Source of the DNA: Hypsibius dujardini
Taxonomy: Eukaryota; Tardigrada; Eutardigrada; Parachela; Hypsibiidae
Length of the DNA stretch: 23,675 nucleotides
Assembly: GCA_001579985.1 (NCBI GenBank)
Contig: LRSR01003320.1
Span: 1 to 23,675 of the forward strand
Reading direction: 5' to 3'
Position 1 is the first letter of the stretch. Every line of letters starts with the position of its first letter. Positions 1 through 7,903 of this stretch are shown piece by piece. The position numbers and the translations under genes were made by a program. The notes under the pieces were generated by a model. The model was not told the DNA's origin. It saw only the letters and a program-made list of their open reading frames with translations, and did not search any database.

Positions 1-35
<35 letters not shown>

Positions 36-62
36 TTACAGATACACAGGCGGACGGACAGA
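1..62. repeat. GACA/CAGA tetranucleotide microsatellite
   Basis: A run of GACA units with a few substitutions opens the window and stops shortly before the acceptor at 108-109, so it lies in the last intron of the upstream SLC35-like gene. The same CAGA/CTGT class recurs in introns of four other genes here. Confidence 0.9.
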
Positions 63-109
63 CAGACACTTACAGTATGTATGGCTTTTAACTGGATTCT
101 CGCTTGTAG

Positions 110-321
110 GTATTGATTGGATGCTTTATAACCAGCAATTTGACATTTATCAAATCTTTGGAGTTCTATTAATTGGAGTTGGGTTCGTATTTATCGCGCT
201 TCCGGAACGCTGGCTAGTTCTCAAAACTTTGGCGAAGAAACTTCGCCTTCAAGCATCTTCAGTACCTCCGGTACCCGATAAGACTCGCCGCTCCAATAGT
301 CGCTCCAGTAACCGAGCTTGA
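110..321 (+). CDS. SLC35F3/F4-like transporter, last exon only (paralogue A)
   Basis: This is the terminal coding exon of a drug/metabolite-transporter-superfamily protein, cut by the window edge. The acceptor is the AG at 108-109 (cgcttgtag) and the stop is TGA at 319-321. The reading is VIDWMLYNQQFDIYQIFGVL followed by a hydrophobic GVGFVFIALPE stretch, which is the last transmembrane helix and the end of the transporter fold. It aligns without gaps to the last exon of the complete gene at 3089-6057 (VIDWIVYAHRLDVFQIIGVL), and both use a phase-1 acceptor. The two are therefore tandem paralogues in the same orientation. The cytosolic tail is basic and serine-rich (RRSNSRSSNRA) and lacks the TTSTDP repeats of its neighbour. 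The substrate cannot be read from the sequence; related human SLC35F proteins have been linked to thiamine transport. Confidence 0.8.
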
Positions 322-1124
322 TCCGAATCATGCAACTGTGTGCAGCACTTCGAGATGAATAGATTTTGGCCGAACTTTTGGGCTATATTTGGCAGAATGA
401 AAAATACAAAAATTGCTTCCTGCCTTGATCTCATGCTAGTGCTTTCAATTGGTGTCTGTGAGCAAATGTTTTCGGAACGGAAGTGGTATAATATTTTCAC
501 CTTTTTAAGCATATAAATATAAGCAAAAGTTCTCTGGATCGGCAAAGAGTAAGGCCATGTTTTTTTGTGGCGTGTTGTTTCAAAGTAAGAGAGACACTGT
601 CGCAAACTAATCCTGTTACCGGTACATCGTCAACGTGGGAACACTTACGGAAGCATGAGTAGACAAAGCATTCAGGGTCGGTGCACATTTTCCGTTGTGC
701 CGCATGATCGCAAAGCTCTCCAGTTTACTCGTACATCGCTTTTACAAGTTCTGACTGAAACAGCGGCAAACTACGATTTTTCCAATGAATTGTTTTGAGA
801 ATTCTAATTTAGTCGCGTAAGGCTTCTAAATGATCACTAGAGTCTGATTCAAGTTCTACAAAACGTGGATGAAGATTTCTACGTCTGCGAGTATGACTGG
901 CGAAAAATGTGTGAATTAAATGAACGACCACTAAATCAGAGCGACGATATCCTGGACGTTAATTTCTTTACGACCGAATCTTATCGGCGGGGTAGTCTGA
1001 ATGCAGTCGCAATTCGGCTAGACAGTCAAACCATATCCTGCTCTCACACTGTGCGGTCGCACTGCGTATTTTCATGGGATCCCATAGAAGGTTAGGTTGG
1101 CGCGTAGCGCCATCTCTAGTGAAT
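322..1124. other. Intergenic stretch with two short unassigned ORFs
   Basis: This holds the presumed 3' UTR of the upstream SLC35-like gene and about 800 bases with no recognisable gene. A 47-codon ATG ORF runs 655-798. A longer open stretch at 841-1095 is listed separately. No AATAAA signal was seen just after the stop at 321. A small perfect hairpin (TGGCGC, GTA, GCGCCA) lies near 1098-1112. Confidence 0.4.
841..1095 (+). CDS. Possible exon or gene fragment, unrecognised
   Basis: An open frame of about 85 codons follows a possible acceptor (tgatcactag, ending 840) and stops at 1095. It has no ATG near its beginning, so if it is coding it is an internal or terminal exon. The peptide has protein-like composition (SLIQVLQNVDEDFYVCEYDW, then acidic and polar residues), but I recognise no domain. 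A possible donor (cggcgggGTAGTC) lies near 991. No partner exons were identified. It could be a decayed gene remnant, or chance. Confidence 0.2.
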   Translation, partial: SLIQVLQNVDEDFYVCEYDWRKMCELNERPLNQSDDILDVNFFTTESYRRGSLNAVAIRLDSQTISCSHTVRSHCVFSWDPIEG

Positions 1125-1280
1125 GTTTCCCTCCTACTTCACTACCCCCTGGTGTACCTTCTACACCCTGGTGTACCTTCTACACCCTGGTGTACCTTCT
1201 ACACCCTGTTGTACCTTCTATACCCTGGTGTACCTTCTACCCCCTGGTGTACCTTCTACACCCTGGTGTAGAAGGGAAAC
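1125..1280. repeat. 19-bp minisatellite (about 7 units) between inverted ends
   Basis: Units of about 19 bp (acaccctggtgtaccttct) repeat roughly seven times between 1144 and 1270. Each unit contains the near-palindrome TACACC-CT-GGTGTA. The block is bracketed by 13-bp inverted ends, GTTTCCCTCCTAC at 1125-1137 and GTAGAAGGGAAAC at 1268-1280, with one mismatch. This suggests a hairpin element whose core was amplified. ORFs across it are artefacts of the periodic sequence. Confidence 0.75.
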
Positions 1281-1458
1281 TGTATAGCTCTAAGCAGTTT
1301 TTACGATCGTACCTTAAGCATGCCAGAGGTTGCAAAATGGAACATAATTCCGATTACTTCTGAAAAAATGGGTTTTGACAGTTTGTTTAGATTTAGACCA
1401 TGGATGGTTGTCTGGTTATGTAATTATTGTTGTGGAGAGTGTTGTTAGATGGAATTAG

Positions 1459-1603
1459 TACTGTACTGCCACGATTTTAAGGGTGGGTTAAGCCCCGCCT
1501 CCGTCACACACGCCTGTGTGCTGAGTGAGCACACACACTCACAACACACAGTTGTGCACACCCGGTGTAAAAAACCCACCCTTATAATCGTGGCAGTACA
1601 GTA
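1459..1603. mobile_element. TA-flanked MITE, TACTGTA-tip family
   Basis: A 145-bp element has terminal inverted repeats of about 31 bp: TACTGTACTGCCACGATT at the left and its reverse complement at the right end, extending inward to GGGTGGGTT/AACCCACCC with one mismatch. There is no coding capacity. The TA at each tip fits the TA target duplication of Tc1/mariner-type elements. Internal sequence (aagccccgcctc) resembles that of the elements at 4378-4555 and 18499-18644. Confidence 0.85.
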
Positions 1604-1720
1604 ATCGAAGTTTGTGAATCGCTTGGCTACGCGAGTTTTAATTAGTGGGGAATAGTGAGACAATTGACTCGCCATAATTTTGAGTAAAATACTGTTTTTC
1701 AGTGGATTGAGGTTAGACTA

Positions 1721-1760
1721 GGTTAGGTTAGGTTAGGTTAGGTTAGGTTAGGTTAGGTTA
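1721..1760. repeat. Interstitial (GGTTA)8 = TTAGG array
   Basis: Eight perfect tandem copies of GGTTA, with imperfect copies just upstream (ggttagacta from 1711). The 5-mer is a permutation of TTAGG, the telomeric repeat typical of arthropods. With genes on both sides in this window, this copy is interstitial. Confidence 0.9.
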
Positions 1761-2063
1761 GAGGTGTTTAAACAGGATCCTCAATAGGGTAATGCTTGAA
1801 ATCTTACGGAAATCTCCCTGGGACGGCGGAGTTACGATTCTATATGCAATGAAGTATGCTTGTGGTATTATAATGATGCATTAAATCTTACGGATGTTTC
1901 CCTGGTACTGCCTAGTTGCCATTTCTACTGTACCGGTCTTGCTAGAGTCTCTCTTCTCTCATCGTATTAGAGAGGATCGACAAAAGAAGCTAGGTCTTTA
2001 GGGGCGAACTGAAAGGTGAACCTTTCTATGGCCAGCTGTGCAAATAATTCCGACATAGAACTG

Positions 2064-2211
2064 TCCACTCGCAGTAGCGCGCCGAGCTTTGGTTTGAGGG
2101 GGGGAGGTGTTATTTTTTTCCAACAGCATAAAGCACTTTTTTGACTTTCGAGGGGGGGGGGGTTTAGATCAACAAAACACCCCCCCCCCTCGGCGCGCCA
2201 CTGTCCACTCG
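2064..2211. mobile_element. hAT-type MITE with 8-bp target duplication
   Basis: The 132-bp element at 2072-2203 begins CAGTAGCGCGCCGAG and ends CTCGGCGCGCCACTG, which are inverted repeats with one mismatch. It is flanked by identical 8-bp direct repeats TCCACTCG at 2064-2071 and 2204-2211. CAGTGGCG-like tips with an 8-bp duplication are typical of the hAT superfamily. The interior holds long G and C homopolymer runs (about 13 and 11 bases) that could pair. It is non-autonomous, with no transposase. Confidence 0.85.
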
Positions 2212-2385
2212 TCGTCAATTTTCTTTCCTTCTGCATTTGATCCAGCAGGTCAATTTGATGGGATCCATTCTCACTATAATTTGTGGATCAATTGACTTTT
2301 ATTCTCACTACGAGAATACACTCGCAGATATTAATAAAAAGTGCGAACATCGCTCGATCATTTCCAGGTGGCATTGCACTAGTAC

Positions 2386-2826
2386 TACTGCATTTTCGCT
2401 TTAGACAGTGACAGCCTACGAGCTGTGGAACGTTTAATCGGTCACGCGACGCTTGTGCTGTTTGTATGGTGCACACTGCACACAACCGTGCACGCGTTCC
2501 TGTGCACCGTGCGCACAGCCGTGCACACGTTCCTGTGCACCTTGCACACAGTCGTGCACACGTTCCTGTGCACCGTGCGCACAGCCGTGTACACGTTCCT
2601 GTGCACCGTGCGCACAACCGTGTACACGTTCCTGTGCACCGTGCACACAGCCGCGTACACGTTCCTGTGCACCGTGCGCACAGCCGCGTACACGTTCCTG
2701 TGCACCGTGCGCACAGCCGCGTACACGTTCCTGTGCACCGTGCACACAGCCGCATACACGTTCCTGTGCACCGTGCACACGTTCCACTCCATGACGACTG
2801 TTCCTGTCTTATGCGAAAATACAGTA
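2386..2826. mobile_element. MITE expanded by an internal minisatellite
   Basis: The ends are inverted: TACTGCATTTTCGC at 2386 and GCGAAAATACAGTA ending 2826, continuing inward through acagtgacag / ctgttcctgt and gctgtggaacg / cgttcca. The same family occurs at 16200-16346, where it is 147 bp with only about one core unit. Here the core has become a 33-bp tandem array (listed separately), taking the element to 441 bp. It lies about 260 bp upstream of the SLC35-like start codon. Confidence 0.85.
2471..2787. repeat. 33-bp minisatellite, about 9 units
   Basis: The marker gttcctgtgcacc recurs at 2496, 2529, 2562, 2595, 2628, 2661, 2694, 2727 and 2760, an exact 33-base period. The units alternate purine/pyrimidine CA/TG runs with internal palindromes such as GTGCAC. 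Because 33 is a multiple of 3 and the units lack stops, long ORFs appear on both strands; these are not genes. Confidence 0.95.
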
Positions 2827-3088
2827 CTCTGTGGCACCGCGGCACCGACACTCTCACTTTCTTCGCATAATGTTTTTCTTCGGTTGTTATTTATCACGCT
2901 GACCATTTTGCAGCTAGTATTATCGCCACGCCACGCCAAAAAAAAAATATCGTACAAAGTCGACCGGAAATTACAACTCGGAAAATATGGTACGCCCTCT
3001 TTCCGGTATCTCATCCGAACCAGAGCATCGCTAAACCGTATCTTCATGGGAGTCTCGTAAAACTCGGTTCAACCTTTCCGTAACTGTA

Positions 3089-6057
3089 ATGTCGGAAGGA
3101 AGAAAACATTCCGGAGACGCAGCCACAACGGATGATGTTCCCGTCACAACGCCGCTTCTGGGTGGAATCACTCCAGTCAGCATCGAAATTCACCGTGACG
3201 CGGATTACGAAACGGGCTCGCAGGAGTCCGAGAGCATTCGCGACGAACCGGTGGATGCGATCGGTGGAGACGGTGAATTCGTCGTGGTATCCGAGAATGG
3301 GTTGCTTCTTCAGTCGGCAGACGAGGAAACGCCAATCCCGGCGCTTGGGAAGCGGGTATCAGTGATTGGCGAGAACACGCTCAGCCTCAGCAACCCAGGT
3401 GAGCGTTTCGGTCCGCTGGACGGTCTTGGTCGTTCACTCCGCAGGAGCTCCGCAGGAGCCAGTGTTGCTAGAGCTTTAACTGTTTGTTGATGGGGCATCT
3501 TAAGGCTAAGTCGGCACCCAAGATTTCTTCCAGTTTGCAATGCGTGTGAACCCTTCGGTAAAGCACGACGTCTCCGATGGAAAACCATTCAGTACCTATT
3601 GCAACAAGGTTTAGAACCATTTTAGAGCGTAAAGCGAGTGGATTTTGGTTGCATGCAACATTGATCACTGGTACTGACCGTTCATACGTGTGTAGATACC
3701 GTTCATACGTGTGTAGATACCAGGCCAAGGTCATCCGTGACTGTGACTGCGATCCCGGCCAAAAAACGCGGTCTACAAGGACTGTCGGATAAGAAAAAGC
3801 ATTTTCTGGGTATCTGCCTCATTATGGTCCACTGTTTGACCATCGTGGTGAGTGAGTCATGGGTGCTTTTTTAATCGAATTCGAAGCTTTTTGATACAAG
3901 GATCAGCTCGACTGATCAGTCCGGGAGACATGTAGTTGACCACTATGTCTCTCTTTTGTGCCATATAGGGGGCAAACCAATTTGCTAAAGCAACATACTC
4001 CAATACCTTTTCCGCGCCCTGCTTCCTAATTTACATCCGGACCGCTCTGCGGATCGGAATTTTTCCCGTTTTCATGGTGATCAAATACATTCACCGTCGT
4101 ATTCGCAATGAAGGGACTGCCCCGGTGTCGTTTATGAAGACCTACACGTATGTACTGTACTGTCTCGATCATTTGGTGCTGCTTTTGAGACCCACCCGTA
4201 CATTATGACTGCACACACTGTGCTTCCCTGCAGTCATAATATACGGTGGATCTAATGTACGCAGCACCAAATGACCGAGACAGTACAGTACTGACACCTG
4301 CATACGGTAATCAACAACGAAACACTATTCAACGTGACAAGCACCTTTATTTTCACACCTTATTAAAACACACGTCGTACCGTACCGTCACGATCTCAAG
4401 GGACAGCTAAGCTCCGCCTCAGTGCAGCACACCCACACGCGCACACACACACACACACCGGTCTAAATATACGGCGCAGGGCGGGCGGAATGCACACCCT
4501 AGGGCAGCACGCCCTAGGGCAGTCTACTGTCCCTTGAGATCGCGACGGTACGGTACTTAGCCGATGCCAATAACGAACCGTTCAACCGTGACGTCCATTA
4601 CCGTCACAATTGTTATAAACAGTTCCTGCACGGCTGTCTTCGGACCGGGTGGCTTGACTGTCAAATCCTTCTTCTTCCCCTGCGGTGTGCTGTCAATTCT
4701 GTGGGTGCTCGTGCAACTCGGCCACGTGCTTGCCGCGAAATTCCTCAACAACTCCATCGTGACGGCGCTGTTTTGTTCGGACATTGCATTCTGCTACGTT
4801 CTCTCGGCCGTCTTCCTAAAAGCACCGGTCTACATTATAAAAGTAATTTCCACAATAAAAAACTTTTGGAAACGAGCACGAGGAAGCGTGTCGCACCCAT
4901 CACATGGACATTTAAAAGCCAGGCACATGAACTCGCGATTGGTGATTTAGGTCGCTGCAGTGGTCGTTGCCCTCGTCGGAGTCAGTTTAACAGCCTTCTC
5001 GCAAGTGGGAAACGGTCGCGGCACTGATCTTCGGTGGGAAGGCATCGTTATCTCTCTCATTGGTTCCTTCATCGGTGCAAGCTACATAGTACGTCGTAAT
5101 CCCCTTCATATTTTAACAGAACCCGCCAGTTTACAATGCACATATAAACTGTTTTCCATTTTCTTTTGTACAAACTAGGTATTTGTCAAGAAGAAATTAG
5201 GTAAAACTGAGGATGTCGGACAATCACTACTGCTGACGTCGGCTATGAGCCTCTTTGTCACCTTGACCTGCTGGCCAGTGGTCGTGGGGCTGTACTTGGG
5301 CGGACTGGAATACTGGAGTCTCGACACGTTTCCCTGGGCAGTTATCTCAGCGACTTCCTTACTCACGCTTCGTTAGTAGCCTCTCTCTGAACTTTTTAGC
5401 GCGGGTTCGTGAGCATTGTCTGACGTATCAATTTCGCCTGATTGTGCTGCAGTTTCTGTCAGTGTCTTCAATCTCTGCCTGACACTGACCAGTCCACTTC
5501 TGATGACCCTGAGCAAGCTCATGGGGATCCCCGTCAATTACGGTATTGCATTACGTCGTCTTAGTTTTTAACATGCAATCATGAAGATACTTTCAGACGC
5601 TGTCCCTGGTAGGTCAGGAAGGCAAACATTGAAACATCTCAACTGAAAATTTCCGACGAAAACTGATCTGACATCTGAATTTGCAGTGATCGATTGGATT
5701 GTATATGCTCACAGACTGGATGTATTCCAAATTATTGGAGTTCTTCTCATTGGATTTGGATTTATCTTTATCGCACTGCCGGAGCAAGGGCTCGCCATCA
5801 AGGGCATCGTTAAAAGGTTGCGCCGTCAGGCTGTTCCGCCCTTAGCTCCACCCCTAGTTGCAACGATGCCTACGACGTCGACGGACCCTACAACGTCGAC
5901 GGACCCTACGACGTCGACGGACCCTACGACGTCGACGGACCCTACGACGTCGACGGACCCTACGACGTCGACGGACCCTAGGAAGTCGACGGACCCTAGG
6001 AAGTCGACGGACCCTACGACGTCGACGGGCCATAGTGATTTTGTGAAGAGAGCATGA
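3089..6057 (+). CDS. SLC35F3/F4-like solute transporter, complete (paralogue B)
   Basis: A multi-pass transporter of the drug/metabolite superfamily (EamA-like fold), acting in a membrane with unknown substrate. Exons: 3089-3398, 3696-3847 (or from 3717), 3969-4147, 4623-4842, 4951-5088, 5179-5371, 5453-5542, optional 5597-5608, and 5687-6057. All phases match, giving about 550 residues. The first 110 or so residues are hydrophilic and acidic. The first helix is near HFLGICLIMVHCLTIV. Family-like segments follow: KATYSNTFSAPCFLIYIRTA, SILWVLVQLGHVLAAKFLNN, SIVTALFCSDIAF (human family: DVSALFCCNKAF), EGIVISLIGSFIGASY, and GIPVNYVIDW before the last helix. The tail has about nine TTSTDP-type repeats. 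Intron 3 carries two MITEs. Two in-frame acceptors and a possible 12-nt microexon suggest isoforms. Assignment to the F3/F4 branch rests on recalled similarity. Confidence 0.87.
4153..4290. mobile_element. TA-flanked MITE in SLC35-like intron 3
   Basis: A 138-bp hairpin element. TACTGTACTGTCTCGATCAT at the left pairs with atgaccgagacagtacagta at the right, and the arms extend inward through ttggtgctgc/gcagcaccaa. A second nested inverted repeat (attatgactgca / tgcagtcataat) lies in the loop. The left tip begins only 5 bases after the donor GT at 4148. Confidence 0.85.
4378..4555. mobile_element. TA-flanked MITE (TACCGTA tips) in SLC35-like intron 3
   Basis: A 178-bp element. The left arm is TACCGTACCGTCACGATCTC continuing AAGGGACAG; the right arm is CTGTCCCTTGAGATC continuing to GACGGTACGGTA, with one mismatch. 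The centre has CA dinucleotides and a repeated ccctagggcag. The core (agctaagctccgcctcagtg) is shared with the element at 18499-18644, so these are two copies of one subfamily. Confidence 0.87.
5868..6030 (+). repeat. 18-bp coding minisatellite (TTSTDP tail)
   Basis: Units of 18 bp (acgtcgacggaccctacg) repeat about nine times inside the last SLC35-like exon. They keep frame and encode PTTSTD repeats; two units are changed to PRKSTD. A serine/threonine/proline-rich low-complexity tail results. The paralogue ending at 321 has no such array, so it arose after the duplication or was lost in the other copy. Confidence 0.93.
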
Positions 6058-6756
6058 GCACGACCCCCCGGCCGATGATGAGGCGTTACCGGCGTGGAGA
6101 ACCCCTTGAAGAGTGACGCAATTGTAGTGGTCTTTTTAGTTCAACTGATCATCTTGTAGCTTAACAAAAAGCAGCAATTTCTGCCTCGGTGTTGGCTGCG
6201 GGAGCAGCTAGTACAATAATAATGTACTATAAATGAAATGAAAAACAAATGTTGAGTATATTGATAGAAATTATTTTCGCAACCTTGATTTATTGGGTTG
6301 GCAAAAAGCAGTAACTGATCCCGTGGAAGCTCAAGCTTTCGGTCAATATAATTCACTGCCAAACTACCCCGACGGACGCACCTACTTGTCTACCTCTCTT
6401 TGTCTCCCTGTGAGCTCCGACCTATCGCCTTCGATCCTTTCCTGCGCCATCTTCAACTCTGCCGGTAGACATCCGTATTCCATATACCGCCCAAAACCAT
6501 ATGTCCATCTCCTTTGACTATCCATTATTCCGGCGCGCAGGTCAGTTTCCTCCTTCTCCCATGCCTGACCGTGTAGCGGTTGATACCGGTACACCATCCT
6601 ATTTTTTGTCTGACAATCTCCCCCAACCGGTCGGGCCATCAATACCTTCACTGAGCTTCATTGAGACGAAATAACTGCGTTTTACGGGTGGGCCATGCAG
6701 TAAGACTTGCTATACCCAAATGCTTTTACCATATGACGGACATAGAACATAAAGGC
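6058..6756. other. Downstream region of SLC35-like gene, no gene seen
   Basis: This is the 3' UTR of the SLC35-like gene and intergenic DNA. Short ORFs on both strands show no recognisable domain, and no clear AATAAA signal follows the stop closely. Confidence 0.4.
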
Positions 6757-6957
6757 GTCGACAACGGTGCCGGGGGTACCGTCCACAACGGTGCCAGGGG
6801 TAACGGTACCGTCCACAACGGTGCCGGGGGTACCGTCGACAACGGTGCCGGGGGTAGCGTTCACAACGGTACCGGGGGTACCGTCCACAACGGTGCCGGG
6901 GGTAGCGTCGACAACGGTGCCAGGGGTAGCGTCGACAACGGTGCCGGGGGTACCGTG
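6757..6957. repeat. 24-bp minisatellite, about 8 units
   Basis: Units like gtcgacaacggtgccggggg followed by tacc repeat eight times, one of them extended to 30 bp by an extra taacgg. Substitutions alternate gtcgac/gtccac and taccg/tagcg. A multiple-of-3 period keeps frames open on both strands, giving glycine/valine/threonine repeat ORFs that I do not regard as genes. The GTCGAC core recalls the 18-bp array 800 bases upstream, but the units are otherwise unlike. Confidence 0.92.
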
Positions 6958-7260
6958 AAATTCCCAATCTAACGGTCCGATCGTCTCTTTCGTCACTTAC
7001 TCCGTCTAAACCGCTACCACAACCCAAAATGTTCCGGCACAGCGTGGACCGTTCAATCCTGGGTCGAACCCTCTCCTCTTGATCGGACCGTCTAGAGTCC
7101 TCTGTCCCGCTTTTGCTGCACTTCTCCTCTGCCTCACTGCCCGACCGTGCTCTGCCCTCGGTCTTCCACCCTCCTTCCATCACGATATGCAGTCACTGTT
7201 TTCGACGACCCGGCTACTCGCTCCGCTCACTGAATACCCTATCTCGTCGGCCGAAGTAGC

Positions 7261-7497
7261 TACACACATGGCCACAATTTTGGGTAGCGGAGTTCGAGCC
7301 ATCAGGGTGGTCTGAGTTTGAGCCACTCTTGAGAAATTCCGCCAAAATAAACAAGTTCAATCAATCGATCAATTTAATAAAGGCTGCATGGTCAGCTGTA
7401 GTCAAGAGTGCGTGCGCGCGGTGACTGAATTCGGCTCGAACCCGGACCACCCTTTTTGGCTTAAAGTCTGCCACTCAAAATTGTGGCCACGTGTGTA
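7261..7497. mobile_element. Long inverted-repeat element with TACACAC tips
   Basis: The left arm starts TACACACATGGCCACAATTT at 7261. The right arm, read on the other strand from 7497, starts TACACACGTGGCCACAATTT. Homology continues inward about 65 bases, through AGGGTGGTC and GTTYGAGCC, with scattered mismatches and an extra 20 bases in the right arm. The TACACA-TGGC tips match the elements at 11666-11790 and 17801-17926. Each arm also carries B-box-like GTTYGAGCC, so two opposed SINE-like copies are an alternative reading. The spacer holds AATAAA at 7346 and 7376. Confidence 0.7.
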
Positions 7498-7903
7498 CAA
7501 CCTTTCCCAGGCCCATATTTTAATTACCGCGCAATCTCTCCGTCACCGAGCGCCGTAACCAGCGAACTGTTTTCCGAATAGATATCAGAGTGCTCAGATA
7601 AAATGAGCACAGCCACCCGAAAGCAGAATCAAATTAAATTAAAATGGCTAGTAGTTAGTTATAAGATGCTGTTATTCTGTTTTAACTTTAACTTGTAATC
7701 ACTTTTGTCGTTGTCCACGAGCCTAAGCTTCGGTACACGGACGGTGACTTGACACTCGTCAGTGGACAAGCGGAGTGACACAAGCAGTGCGTAGCTTGTG
7801 TTTGCCGTGCGAAATCGATGACACCTCATAATTATTTTCCAGTTTTCATCCACAAACTTCTTCCTTTCGTCTCAGTTTGATTTGTGCGTGAACAAGTTGC
7901 AAA

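Noticed and set aside
1798-1929. Two similar blocks starting aaatcttacgga
   Set aside because: Similarity fades after about 25 bases and no boundaries or duplications are visible.
2425-3060. Long ORFs on both strands (up to 211 codons) over the 33-bp array
   Set aside because: The period is a multiple of 3 and the unit lacks stops in all frames, so the ORFs follow from the minisatellite; it lies within a MITE.
7040-7060. tRNA-like B box (gggtcgaaccc)
   Set aside because: No cloverleaf or matching A box could be drawn around it; only short inverted GGTCCGATC/GATCGGACC blocks flank it.
6710-7183. 157-codon minus-strand Arg/Tyr-rich ORF
   Set aside because: It is built largely from the 24-bp array and shows no family feature outside it.
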